Source of the DNA: an uncultured Chromatiaceae bacterium
GTDB taxonomy: Bacteria; Pseudomonadota; Gammaproteobacteria; Enterobacterales; Alteromonadaceae
Direction of reading: 5' to 3'
Assembly: GCA_946482325.1 (NCBI GenBank)
Contig: CAMLRA010000140.1
Location: forward strand, 1 to 10,744
Length of the DNA stretch: 10,744 nt
The notes beneath the pieces are model-generated. The model was not told the origin of the DNA, made no database searches, and saw only the letters and a list, made by a program, of their open reading frames with translations. The position numbers and the translations under genes are program-made. The stretch's first letter is position 1; each line of letters starts with the position of its first letter. Shown in pieces: positions 1 through 6,877 of this stretch.

Positions 1-420
1 GCGTCGAAAGACAATCTGCAAGCAACAGCTGCGCCGGCTGTTCAGGCATCAGCCGCGCCAACCGCCGCTGTTGCAGAGATTGAAGCGATAGCCCCGACTA
101 TTAACATTGATGATTTTGCCAAACTGGATTTGCGTATTGCCAAAATAATCAGCGCCGAACATGTCGAGGGTGCGGATAAGTTATTGCGGCTGCAGCTGGA
201 CCTTGGCAATGAACAACGCCAGGTGTTCGCCGGCATCAAAGCCGCTTATCAACCAGAACAATTAGTCGGGCGGTTAACGGTGATGGTCGCTAATCTGGCG
301 CCACGCAAAATGAAGTTTGGCATGTCAGAGGGCATGGTCATGGCAGCAGGCCCAGGCGGCAGTGAGATTTTCCTGCTGAGCCCGGACGACGGTGCCACAC
401 CAGGCATGCGGGTAAAATAA
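1..420 (+). CDS. metG: Methionyl-tRNA synthetase, C-terminal part (5' end outside window)
   Basis: The frame is open from base 1 to the TAA at 418-420 and gives the last 139 residues. Residues 1 to about 33 are an Ala/Pro-rich linker. From about residue 34 ([16 protein letters not shown]) to the end (PGMRVK) the protein is a Trbp111/EMAPII-type OB-fold tRNA-binding domain, with the expected [16 protein letters not shown] and [14 protein letters not shown] segments. In long-form bacterial MetG this appended domain dimerises the enzyme and increases tRNA affinity, while the catalytic Rossmann and anticodon domains lie upstream, outside the window. A free-standing Trbp111-like protein is less likely, because the frame runs on through a linker with no start codon. 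The enzyme charges tRNA-Met in the cytoplasm. A strong intrinsic terminator follows the stop codon directly. Confidence 0.93.
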   Translation, partial: ASKDNLQATAAPAVQASAAPTAAVAEIEAIAPTINIDDFAKLDLRIAKIISAEHVEGADKLLRLQLDLGNEQRQVFAGIKAAYQPEQLVGRLTVMVANLAPRKMKFGMSEGMVMAAGPGGSEIFLLSPDDGATPGMRVK

Positions 421-427
421 TCCGGCC

Positions 428-458
428 AAAACCGCAGCCCCGCTGCGGTTTTTCTTTT
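428..458 (+). terminator. Intrinsic terminator of metG
   Basis: An 11-bp perfect stem (AAAACCGCAGC at 428-438, GCTGCGGTTTT at 442-452) closes a CCC loop. It runs into a T-rich tail, five T, one C, then four T. It starts 8 bases after the metG stop codon and ends about 20 bases before the next start codon, so it probably separates metG from the MFS gene, although some read-through may feed that gene. Confidence 0.9.
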
Positions 459-478
459 AGAACAGACAAGGAACTGGC

Positions 479-1852
479 ATGGCGGCTACTATCCGCTCGT
501 TTTCTTCGTTATATAGCGCAACCTTATTGATGGTATTGGCGGCGGGATTGTTGACCACATATCTGGGCCTCAAACTCGCGTCGATGGAAGTGGCCAAAGT
601 TTGGATCGGCGCCATGATGTCGGCTTATTACCTGGGGCTGGTGCTGGGCTCTAAAATCGGCCATAAACTGATTGCGCGCGCCGGCCATATTCGTGCTTTT
701 GTCGCCAGTGCCGGCGTCGTGACCGCGTCCGCTCTCGGACACGCCTTGATTGAGCAACTTGAGGTTTGGTTGTTACTGCGCCTGATTGTAGGCATGTGCA
801 TGATGTGTCAATACATGGTGCTGGAAAGCTGGCTGAACGAACAGGCGGACAGTAAAAACCGCGGGACTATTTTCGCAAGCTACATGATTGTGTCTTATCT
901 GGGGTTGGTGCTGGGGCAAGGTGCGATGAGCTTAAACCCGGAACTGACCATCAAACCACTGTTGCTGGTCGCTATGTGTTTTGCGCTTTGTATCGTGCCG
1001 CTGGCGCTGACCCGACGTATTCACCCGCAACCACTGAAACCGGCACCACTGCAAATTAAAGTGTTCTGGCAAAAAGTACCGCAGTCGCTCACCACTATTG
1101 CGATGGCGGGCGTGATAGTCGGCTCTTTTTATGGTCTGGCACCGGCTTATGCAGCCAGTCAGGGCATGAACACTGAACAGGTTGCCGCTTATATGGCGAC
1201 CACAGTGCTGGCCGGTTTGCTGGCGCAGTGGCCGATGGGGAAATTGTCCGATCGGGTACGACGCAGCCGGCTCATTCGAACTAACAGCGTGATCCTGGGT
1301 TTACTCGTGCTGGCGATGGCACTGCTACCGCTGAGCGGTGTAGTGCAACTTGGCTTTACTTTTGTGTTTGGCGTTTTTGCTTTTACGCTGTACCCGCTGG
1401 GGGCGGCACTTGCCAACCAAAATATAGAACAACATGAACGGGTTGCGCTCTCGGCTACTATCCTGCTGACTTTTGGTTTGGGGGCCAGTATCGGCCCGTT
1501 GCTGGCATCGGCATTTATGCAGCTTGGCGGCAGCGAGATGTTGTATGCCTTTATGGCAGCGGTCGCAGCCTTGTTATTTGTCCGGCTGCAACAGGTGAAT
1601 TACCAACAGAAACAGCAGGAAAAAATTGCGCCAAAAGACTACATGATGGCAGCCGGTGACTTAGTCGGCTCTCCGCTCGCTGCCGCGCTGGACCCGCGCG
1701 TTGACCAACAGACAGTGGACACCCAGATGCGGGCTGAACGTTATCCGGTTAGCGATGCGACACCAGATCCGGCGCAGTTTGAACTGGATTTAACCGCCGA
1801 GGCCGAGCCGGTCAGCGACACGGCAAAAAACGCCGCAAAAAAAACCGACTAA
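479..1852 (+). CDS. MFS transporter, YcaD-like family, with long C-terminal tail
   Basis: This 457-residue inner-membrane protein has about 12 hydrophobic segments within residues 10-370. Family marks seen are the GAMMSAYYLGLVLGSKIG stretch in TM2, a MVLESWLNEQADSKNRG segment between TM4 and TM5 (compare VVESALMCSGTSRNRG in E. coli YcaD as I recall it), GSFYGLAPAYA near TM7, and a GQWPMGKLSDR-like loop here reading AQWPMGKLSDRVRRSRLI. YcaD-type transporters are proton-coupled-type MFS proteins whose substrate is unknown, so I assign none. E. coli YcaD is about 380 residues, so the hydrophilic tail from about residue 371 to 457 is extra. The ATG at 479 has AAGGAA at 468-473 as ribosome-binding site. 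I see no clear promoter in the short gap after the metG terminator. The 3' end overlaps the convergent oxidoreductase by 4 bases. Confidence 0.85.
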   Translation: MAATIRSFSSLYSATLLMVLAAGLLTTYLGLKLASMEVAKVWIGAMMSAYYLGLVLGSKIGHKLIARAGHIRAFVASAGVVTASALGHALIEQLEVWLLLRLIVGMCMMCQYMVLESWLNEQADSKNRGTIFASYMIVSYLGLVLGQGAMSLNPELTIKPLLLVAMCFALCIVPLALTRRIHPQPLKPAPLQIKVFWQKVPQSLTTIAMAGVIVGSFYGLAPAYAASQGMNTEQVAAYMATTVLAGLLAQWPMGKLSDRVRRSRLIRTNSVILGLLVLAMALLPLSGVVQLGFTFVFGVFAFTLYPLGAALANQNIEQHERVALSATILLTFGLGASIGPLLASAFMQLGGSEMLYAFMAAVAALLFVRLQQVNYQQKQQEKIAPKDYMMAAGDLVGSPLAAALDPRVDQQTVDTQMRAERYPVSDATPDPAQFELDLTAEAEPVSDTAKNAAKKTD

Positions 1853-2844
1853 CCGATCTTTAATACCACTTTGCCTACCAGTTGATTGTTCGACAATAAC
1901 TGGTGGGCTGCGTCCGCTTCCTGCCAGGGCAGCACTTTGGCAATGACTGGTTTAATAGCACCGCTGTCTAAAGCGGTGCCAAATTGTGCTAAAAACCGCC
2001 TGACTAACTCAGCTTTGTAATCGTCAGAGCGGTTACGCAAAGTCGAACATAACAGCTGCCCGCGTTTTTTAAACATTTGCGTTAAATCAAAAGCTGGCAC
2101 TGTTCTGCCACCCAGCATCGCCAGCACGACAATCCGGCCATCCAGACCCAACAGCTGTAAGTTTTTTGGCAAATAATCACCGGCGACCGGGTCCACAATC
2201 ACCTGAAAGCCTTGTGGCTGCGCGGCTTTTAATACATCCGCAAAGTCGGCGGTTTTATAATTGACGGCAACATCAGCGCCGAGCGCCAGACAGGCTGCGG
2301 TTTTTTCATCAGAACCCGCAGTGACAGCAACCCGGGCACCGGCCGCTTTTGCCAGTTGAATAGCCGCGGTCCCGACACCACTGGCGCCGGCATGCAACAA
2401 CACAGCCTGATCCGCACACAATTCACCCAGCAAAAACATCGCCTGATAGGCAGTCAAAAACACCTCGGCGCAACCAGCGGCAGCCTCCACTGTCATGCCC
2501 GCAGGACGGCGCAACAAATGCGCGGCCGGCATTTTGACATATTCGGCATAACCGCCACCCGGCACTAAACCAAAAACTTCAGCCCCAAACCAACCGCGGT
2601 CAACTGCTGCGCCACAAGCCACGACAGTACCGGCCACTTCCAGCCCTAAAATATCACTCTCCCCCGGTGGTGGCGGGTAATAGCCGGCGCGCTGCGCTAA
2701 ATCGGCGCGGTTCACTCCTGCCGCGGCCACTTTGATCAGCACCTCATTGTCACTGATGTCTGGCAACGGTAAAGAGACAAATTGCAGCTGATGCGCTGCT
2801 GTTACATCAATCGCCTGCATGGCGGAAGCGGATAAAGTCAGCAT
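1849..2844 (-). CDS. NAD(P)H quinone oxidoreductase, PIG3 family (zinc-independent MDR)
   Basis: This 331-residue cytoplasmic medium-chain dehydrogenase/reductase is of the quinone oxidoreductase (QOR/PIG3) type. The N-terminal GroES-like domain carries the family signature NRADLAQRAGYYPPPPGES (about residues 45-63), then LGLEVAGTV. The Rossmann domain has the nucleotide-binding loop HAGASGVGTAAIQLA at about 151-165. The Cys ligands of the structural zinc lobe of classical alcohol dehydrogenases are absent, as expected. The likely reaction is NAD(P)H-dependent reduction of quinones or related carbonyl compounds; the physiological substrate is unknown. The ATG at 2844 is preceded by AAGGA at a spacing of 7. 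A second ATG at 2820 would give MQAIDV, closer to the usual family start, but lacks a ribosome-binding site. The gene is divergent from rlmI and its stop codon overlaps that of the MFS gene. Confidence 0.9.
   Translation of the reverse strand: MLTLSASAMQAIDVTAAHQLQFVSLPLPDISDNEVLIKVAAAGVNRADLAQRAGYYPPPPGESDILGLEVAGTVVACGAAVDRGWFGAEVFGLVPGGGYAEYVKMPAAHLLRRPAGMTVEAAAGCAEVFLTAYQAMFLLGELCADQAVLLHAGASGVGTAAIQLAKAAGARVAVTAGSDEKTAACLALGADVAVNYKTADFADVLKAAQPQGFQVIVDPVAGDYLPKNLQLLGLDGRIVVLAMLGGRTVPAFDLTQMFKKRGQLLCSTLRNRSDDYKAELVRRFLAQFGTALDSGAIKPVIAKVLPWQEADAAHQLLSNNQLVGKVVLKIG
1873..1908. other. Long hairpin in the 3' coding end of the oxidoreductase, 21 bases past the MFS stop
   Basis: The arms 1873-1889 and 1893-1908 pair over 16 base pairs, with a single bulged G at 1884, one G-T wobble (1876/1905) and a TCG loop at 1890-1892. 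The element lies wholly inside the coding sequence for the HQLLSNNQLVG segment of the oxidoreductase. It has no adjacent T-run in either direction, so it is not a classical intrinsic terminator. It would form in both convergent transcripts and could define or protect the 3' end of the MFS mRNA; that role is inference. Confidence 0.5.
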
Positions 2845-2851
2845 TAGAATT

Positions 2852-2856
2852 TCCTT
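2852..2856 (-). promoter_or_regulatory. Ribosome-binding site deciding the oxidoreductase start
   Basis: AAGGA on the minus strand lies 7 bases before the ATG at 2844. The alternative ATG 24 bases further in has only a pyrimidine-rich upstream stretch, so the longer protein is preferred. Confidence 0.6.
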
Positions 2857-2892
2857 GGAGCTGGTTTTTGCTGGCGCAATGCGCAGTTTTAC

Positions 2893-2921
2893 TTTAGCTT
2901 TTGCTACGGCCGCACTAAAAT
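2893..2921. promoter_or_regulatory. Candidate divergent promoter between oxidoreductase gene and rlmI
   Basis: On the plus strand TTTAGC (2893-2898) and TAAAAT (2916-2921) are 17 bases apart, a weak -35 (3 of 6) with a good -10 (5 of 6). Because the two boxes are nearly inverted copies of each other, the minus strand also reads TTTAGT, 17 bases, TAAAGT. The same DNA could therefore serve both genes. The -35 matches are poor, so this is only a candidate. Confidence 0.28.
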
Positions 2922-2980
2922 GGCGCCCTTTTCACGGAACGGGTTCTTAGTGGCCCGGACCATCACAGAATGTCAGACTC

Positions 2981-2984
2981 GGAA
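2981..2984 (+). promoter_or_regulatory. rlmI: Ribosome-binding site supporting the rlmI start at 2991
   Basis: GGAA (within CGGAAC) sits 6 bases before the ATG at 2991. The in-frame ATG at 2970 has only CGGAC at 2956-2960, about 9 bases away. Homology to E. coli RlmI also favours 2991. Confidence 0.45.
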
Positions 2985-2990
2985 CTTCTT

Positions 2991-4181
2991 ATGGCCGCCA
3001 GCATCATTTTACAAGCCGATCGGGAAAAATCATTAAAACGCCGTCATCCCTGGGTGTTTTCCAAAGCAGTAAAACAGGTCAAAGGCAAAGCCAATAGCGG
3101 TGAAACTGTAGAAGTTCGTAGTCAGGACGGCGCGTTTATCGCCACTGGTGCCTATTCACCTGAATCACAAATTCGGGTGCGGGTCTGGTCTTTTGATGAG
3201 CATGAAACCATAGACGCCGCATTTTTTCAGCGCCGCATCAGCGCGGCCTGGCAAGTTCGCCAACAATTATTTGACCTCAATGACACCAACGGCATTCGCG
3301 TCGTGGCAGCTGAGTCTGACGGTTTGCCGGGTGTGACTGTAGACCTTTACCACGACATTTTGGTGGTGCAGTTGTTAAGTGCCGGCGCTGATTATCAGCG
3401 CGCCAACATAGTGGCGGCGCTGCGCCATGAATTTCCGCACTGCAGTATTTATGAACGCTCTGATGTCGATGTCCGTAAAAAAGAAGGCTTAGCGCCGGTA
3501 ACAGGCTGGTTGCACGCGCCGCGTGACAGCGGCGAAGTGGTGATTTTAGAGCATGGCATGAAAATTCTGGTAGATGTCATGCATGGCCACAAGACCGGGT
3601 TTTACCTCGACCAACGCGACAGCCGTGCGGCTGCCGCACGCTATGCCAAAGACAAAACCGTGCTCAATTGCTTCAGCTATACCGGCACTTTTGCTGTAGC
3701 TGCACTCGCGGGCGGTGCCAGCCACGTTGTTAATGCGGATATGTCAGAACTGGCGCTGCAGACAGCACAGCGCAATGCAGAGCTGAATCAGCTCGATCTC
3801 AGCAAACTCGACTTTACCAAAGCCGACGTCTTTAAACTGCTACGCCAATATAAAGAGCAAGGTCGCGAGTTCGACATGGTGATCCTCGACCCGCCGAAAT
3901 TTGCCGAAAGCAAGGCGCAGCTGATGGGCGCGTGCCGCGGTTACAAAGACATTAACCGTGTCGCGATGCAAATTGTGAAAAAAGGCGGCTGGTTGCTGAC
4001 GTTTTCCTGTTCCGGCTTAATGGAAGACAGTCTGTTTCAGAAAATCGTGGCCGATGCGGCGTTGGATGCCGGCCGCGATTGTCTGTTTATCGAAAAACTG
4101 AGCCAGGCTAAAGATCACCCGATCGCTAGTTTTTACCCGGAAGGTCATTACCTCAAAGGCTGGGTTTGCCTTATCCGTTAA
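2991..4181 (+). CDS. rlmI: 23S rRNA (cytosine1962-C5)-methyltransferase RlmI
   Basis: This SAM-dependent methyltransferase makes m5C1962 in 23S rRNA in the cytoplasm. An N-terminal PUA domain ([17 protein letters not shown] near the start) is followed by an EEHGM-like linker segment, here [27 protein letters not shown]. The Rossmann methyltransferase domain then has SAM motif [13 protein letters not shown] at about 224, motif IV DPPKF at 300-304 and the Cys-containing FSCSG at 338-342, with Cys340 the likely catalytic residue. Sequence and order match E. coli RlmI along the full length. I chose the ATG at 2991 because it gives 396 residues, the same length as the E. coli protein, and puts REKSL at residue 11 in both. 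An ATG at 2970 would add seven residues. The gene is monocistronic by position and ends at a good terminator. Confidence 0.95.
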   Translation: MAASIILQADREKSLKRRHPWVFSKAVKQVKGKANSGETVEVRSQDGAFIATGAYSPESQIRVRVWSFDEHETIDAAFFQRRISAAWQVRQQLFDLNDTNGIRVVAAESDGLPGVTVDLYHDILVVQLLSAGADYQRANIVAALRHEFPHCSIYERSDVDVRKKEGLAPVTGWLHAPRDSGEVVILEHGMKILVDVMHGHKTGFYLDQRDSRAAAARYAKDKTVLNCFSYTGTFAVAALAGGASHVVNADMSELALQTAQRNAELNQLDLSKLDFTKADVFKLLRQYKEQGREFDMVILDPPKFAESKAQLMGACRGYKDINRVAMQIVKKGGWLLTFSCSGLMEDSLFQKIVADAALDAGRDCLFIEKLSQAKDHPIASFYPEGHYLKGWVCLIR

Positions 4182-4197
4182 CGCAGCACTTGAGTAT

Positions 4198-4224
4198 AAA
4201 GCCCTGTATTCACAGGGCTTTTTT
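4198..4224 (+). terminator. Intrinsic terminator of rlmI
   Basis: A 10-bp perfect stem (AAAGCCCTGT at 4198-4207, ACAGGGCTTT at 4212-4221) with loop ATTC is followed by T's, giving a run of six T. It starts 16 bases after the rlmI stop codon. Confidence 0.92.
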
Positions 4225-4249
4225 ATGGTTCGATGTTTAACTGCCGCAA

Positions 4250-4263
4250 AATTTGTGCAAATT
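4250..4263. repeat. 14-bp palindrome upstream of the yceI-like gene, possible operator
   Basis: AATTTG-TG-CAAATT is a perfect inverted repeat around a two-base centre. It is flanked by GCCG (4243-4246) and CGGC (4264-4267), which also pair if three bases are bulged. Its centre lies about 40 bases upstream of the candidate -35 box, a position suited to an activator. No specific regulator can be named from the sequence. Confidence 0.35.
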
Positions 4264-4296
4264 CGGCGAAAGCACAGCTACAGTCAGTAAAAACAC

Positions 4297-4325
4297 TTGG
4301 ACCTGTTTTGCCAGTCAAGTATGCT
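4297..4325 (+). promoter_or_regulatory. Candidate sigma70 promoter of the yceI-like gene
   Basis: TTGGAC (4297-4302) and TATGCT (4320-4325) are separated by 17 bases. The matches to consensus are modest (3 of 6 and 4 of 6). It lies between the rlmI terminator and the yceI-like start, leaving an untranslated leader of about 45 bases. Confidence 0.38.
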
Positions 4326-4378
4326 GCTGGGCGAAAAGCCACGCATTCATCCTTTATCATTATCAACCGGAGTTTGTC

Positions 4379-4945
4379 ATGAAAAAATTAATGCTCGCCC
4401 TGGCGCTTGCCGCCGGTTCTGCTCAGGCCGCCTGGCAACTGGACGTTCAGCAGTCGTCTTTGCATTTTGTCACTGTAAAAAATGATGTGGTGGCCGAGAC
4501 GCATAGTTTTAAGCAGCTGCAGGGTCAGTGGGCCGATAATGGCCAGTTTAGCGTAGAGATCCCAGTACAAAGCCTGGACACCCTGATCCCAATCCGCAAT
4601 GAGCGGATGCTGGAGCACCTGTTTATCGCCAAGAAGTACCCGGCGATTAAAGCCGCTGGCACTTTGGATACGGCGAAGATCACAGCACTGAAAACCGGCG
4701 CTGTGCATCAGGAAAAAGTCGAACTGAGCCTGACCTTGTTAGATCAGACGCAGAAAGTCACTGTAGATTTAAGCGTGGTGAAACTGGCAGACAACAGAGT
4801 GTTGGCTTACACCAAAGCGCCGGTGCTTATCAAAGCCACTGATTTTAAACTGGATGGTGGCGTGAAAAAACTGCAGGAAATCGCCAAGTTAAACCGGATT
4901 GAGTTGGTGGTGCCAGTCAGCTTTGATGTCCAGTTCAGCCGTTAA
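4379..4945 (+). CDS. YceI-family periplasmic protein
   Basis: This 188-residue secreted protein has a clear Sec signal peptide, MKKLMLALALAAGSAQA, with cleavage at about residue 17 or 18 and no lipobox Cys. The mature part begins WQLDVQQSSLHFVTVKN and continues with HSFKQLQGQW, the opening strands of the YceI-like domain (pfam YceI). That domain is a lipocalin-like beta-barrel which, in characterised members, binds a long polyprenoid or similar hydrophobic ligand; the ligand here is unknown. NERMLEHLFIAKKYPAIK matches the family's characteristic segment around the conserved aspartate/phenylalanine region. The ATG at 4379 has GGAG at 4369-4372, six bases upstream. The frame stays open back to 4253, but that extension would bury the signal peptide and is not credible. 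The gene stands alone between two terminators. Confidence 0.88.
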   Translation: MKKLMLALALAAGSAQAAWQLDVQQSSLHFVTVKNDVVAETHSFKQLQGQWADNGQFSVEIPVQSLDTLIPIRNERMLEHLFIAKKYPAIKAAGTLDTAKITALKTGAVHQEKVELSLTLLDQTQKVTVDLSVVKLADNRVLAYTKAPVLIKATDFKLDGGVKKLQEIAKLNRIELVVPVSFDVQFSR

Positions 4946-4957
4946 ACCCGGCAAAGC

Positions 4958-4984
4958 AAAAAGGGAGCAATAGCTCCCTTTTTT
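4958..4984. terminator. Bidirectional intrinsic terminator between yceI-like and yjiH-like genes
   Basis: An 11-bp perfect stem (AAAAAGGGAGC at 4958-4968, GCTCCCTTTTT at 4973-4983) with loop AATA carries a T-run of six on the plus strand and of five on the minus strand. It lies 12 bases after the plus-strand stop codon and 14 bases after the minus-strand one, so it can end both convergent transcripts. Confidence 0.92.
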
Positions 4985-4998
4985 GTCAGCGCAAACAG

Positions 4999-6357
4999 TT
5001 AAAACAACCAATGTGCCATACCGGCAATCACTGGCAGCGTAATCAAAGTACGCAAAATAAACAGTAAAAACAGGTCCCACAAAGTGACCGGAATTTTACT
5101 GCCCAGCAACAAAGCGCCGACCTCAGACATATAAATCAGCTGTGTCACTGATAAAGCCGCAATAACAAAACGCGTGATATCACTCGGTACTTCGCTAACA
5201 AGAATAGATGGTACAAACATATCGGCAAAACCGACCATCACAGATTTAGAGGCTTGTTCTGCATAAGGAATTTGCAGTAGCTCCAGCAGCGGTACAAAAG
5301 GCGCACCAAGCAGACTAAAGACTGACGTGTATTCGGCGACGATCAATGCCGTGGTGCCGACGGCCATAATCACCGGCAACACACCAAACAGCATATCGAT
5401 AACAGCCTCGACACCTTCGCGCAGCGTCGCTTTGACGCCGCTGGCCTGACTGGCGCGGTGTAATCCATGAGCTAAGGCCCGGCCAAACACTGATTTTTGT
5501 GGAAACTGTCCGCCTTCGGCACGCATATGGTCGTAGCCATCGATATAAGTGTCTGGTTTATTGCGTAGCGGCGGCAGATAAGGCAACACAATGGCGGCAA
5601 CTAGACCTGCGGTACAGATAGTAGCGTAAAACGGCAGAAACAGATGCTCCAACCGCACTTGGCCGAGCACCACGATACAAAAAGTGATAGAAACCGCGGA
5701 GAAAGTTGTGCCAATCACTGCAGCTTCCCGCGCAGTATAAAAGCCTGCTTCGTATTGCTTGCTGGTCAGCAGAATGCCAACGCTGCCATCGCCAATCCAG
5801 GAGGCGATACAGTCGACCGCAGATCGACCCGGTAAACGGAAAATCGGCCGCATCACTTTGGTCATCAGGGTGCCAATCATTTCCAGCAGACCAAAATTAA
5901 GCAACAGTGGCAGTAACAAACCGGCAAACACAAACACCGACAACAATACAGGTAGCAAGTCATTCAGCACTAAAGCACCGGTGGCTTTGCTGGTCACAAA
6001 CTCCGGGCCAGTACCAGTCAGCACCAATAACAAAAACACTGCGCCTAATAAACGCACCAGCACCCAGCCCCAGCCGGGACTAAATAACTTGCCGGCAAAA
6101 CTGCTGGCGGTGATCGCTTGTGGTTTGAATACTTTGACGCCCAAAGTGAGCAGCGCCGATAGTGTGACAATACACGCCAGCACATACGGCATCCAACTAC
6201 CAACTGAGGTTTTCAGCGCATTCGCCATCACAGCTACCGGGATGGTGAGACCTTTTTCTGCCGGGATTGGTGTCATAAATAAAAAGACACCTAATAAAGA
6301 TGGCACTAGCAGCGTCAGCCAGTTGCGTAGCGTTGAGTAATTTTCAGATGCAGGCAT
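4999..6357 (-). CDS. YjiH-family membrane protein with nucleoside-recognition (Gate) domains
   Basis: This 452-residue polytopic inner-membrane protein (from the ATG at 6357) opens with LVPSLLGVFLFMTPIP and has about 10-12 hydrophobic segments. Two Gate-type halves are visible. The first is around FRLPGRSAVDCIASWIGDGSVGILLTSKQYEAGFYTAREAAVIGTTFSAVSITFC and the second around REGVEAVIDMLFGVLPVIMAV to VGFADMFVPSILVSEVPSDITRFV. This is the YjiH architecture, related to the gate parts of concentrative nucleoside transporters and spore proteins SpmA/SpmB. The transported substrate is unknown. A GTG at 6393 would add 12 residues (PPFNINYRYFI); neither start has a strong ribosome-binding site, and I prefer the ATG because hydrophobicity begins soon after it. 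The gene ends at a bidirectional terminator. Confidence 0.82.
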   Translation of the reverse strand: MPASENYSTLRNWLTLLVPSLLGVFLFMTPIPAEKGLTIPVAVMANALKTSVGSWMPYVLACIVTLSALLTLGVKVFKPQAITASSFAGKLFSPGWGWVLVRLLGAVFLLLVLTGTGPEFVTSKATGALVLNDLLPVLLSVFVFAGLLLPLLLNFGLLEMIGTLMTKVMRPIFRLPGRSAVDCIASWIGDGSVGILLTSKQYEAGFYTAREAAVIGTTFSAVSITFCIVVLGQVRLEHLFLPFYATICTAGLVAAIVLPYLPPLRNKPDTYIDGYDHMRAEGGQFPQKSVFGRALAHGLHRASQASGVKATLREGVEAVIDMLFGVLPVIMAVGTTALIVAEYTSVFSLLGAPFVPLLELLQIPYAEQASKSVMVGFADMFVPSILVSEVPSDITRFVIAALSVTQLIYMSEVGALLLGSKIPVTLWDLFLLFILRTLITLPVIAGMAHWLF

Positions 6358-6472
6358 GATGAAATATCGGTAGTTAATATTGAACGGCGGCACAGCCTAA
6401 GCAAAAAAGGCCCGGCTGTCACGGCACAAACAGCAGATTCTGTCGGTCCGCCGAAAAATTCAGCAACGGGAC

Positions 6473-6501
6473 TTTATACTACCCTGTGCTGCTGTACTCA
6501 G
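6473..6501 (-). promoter_or_regulatory. Weak candidate promoter of the yjiH-like gene
   Basis: On the minus strand TATAAA (6473-6478) is a good -10 box (5 of 6). A hexamer CTGAGT lies 17 bases upstream (6496-6501), matches the -35 poorly and overlaps the pilZ stop codon. The gene is otherwise about 140 bases from its upstream neighbour, so a local promoter is plausible. Confidence 0.25.
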
Positions 6502-6797
6502 TTCAGTTCCATAAAAGTCAGGCCGAGCTGGTACAAGTCTTCAGCTTCCTGACTGCAACGCACGACTTTGGCATGGGCGTCCAGCGGTACGACTGAGCTG
6601 TTATTCGATTCGAGCCGCAAATGGATCAGGGTTCCCATCTCCAGCGGTTCATCCACTTCCACCGCCATACCGGTTGCGCTCAGATCACGACAAATACCGC
6701 TGAACACCCGCCCTGATTCAGGGTCGTTAATCATCATCTGAACTTCAGCGTTCACCATCATCCGGAAGTAGTTACGTTTATCGTTTCTGTTCAGCAT
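6498..6797 (-). CDS. Single-domain PilZ protein, c-di-GMP binding
   Basis: This 99-residue cytoplasmic protein consists of a PilZ domain only. Both c-di-GMP-binding motifs are present: RxxxR as RNYFR at residues 8-12, and [D/N]xSxxG as DLSATG near residue 38. The strand pattern after them (MAVEVDEPLEMGTLIHLRLE, then AHAKVVRCSQEAEDLYQLGLTFMEL) fits the PilZ beta-barrel. Such proteins act as c-di-GMP receptors that pass the signal to a partner, often in motility, exopolysaccharide or biofilm control; the partner is not evident here. The ATG at 6797 has only a weak purine stretch (AGAGA) upstream. A strong promoter lies in front of it. The gene follows a response regulator on the same strand with an 80-base gap. 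Confidence 0.88.
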   Translation of the reverse strand: MLNRNDKRNYFRMMVNAEVQMMINDPESGRVFSGICRDLSATGMAVEVDEPLEMGTLIHLRLESNNSSVVPLDAHAKVVRCSQEAEDLYQLGLTFMELN

Positions 6798-6826
6798 GGT
6801 AAGTCTCTAATCATCTGGGCCAAATT

Positions 6827-6855
6827 GTTATAAAGCTTTCTGCCTACCCTGTAAA
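6827..6855 (-). promoter_or_regulatory. Strong sigma70-type promoter of the pilZ gene
   Basis: On the minus strand TTTACA (6850-6855, 5 of 6) and TATAAC (6827-6832, 5 of 6) are exactly 17 bases apart. The predicted transcript start, at about 6820, leaves a leader of roughly 20-25 bases before the ATG. This is the best promoter match I see in the window and implies that the gene is expressed independently of its upstream neighbour. Confidence 0.62.
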
Positions 6856-6877
6856 GTCCGGTCTGTCAGTCTCGGCG

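Noticed and set aside
1825..1844. Runs of six and eight A near the end of the MFS gene, including A-AAA-AAA, a possible slippage site
   Set aside because: A -1 shift here would only swap the last two residues for about six others before a stop, so a programmed event is unlikely.
4253..4378. In-frame upstream extension of the yceI-like gene by 42 codons
   Set aside because: It would put a Cys- and aromatic-rich stretch before a textbook signal peptide; the ATG at 4379 has a good ribosome-binding site.
5759..6340. A 193-codon open frame on the plus strand
   Set aside because: It is antisense to the yjiH-like gene, is rich in Asn, Thr, Ser and Pro as expected from the reverse of a hydrophobic coding sequence, and matches no known fold.
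6392..6419. ACAGCC/GGCTGT inverted repeat next to the GTG at 6393, possibly hiding that start
   Set aside because: The stem is only 6 bp with a 16-base loop, and the GTG is probably not the real start of the yjiH-like gene.
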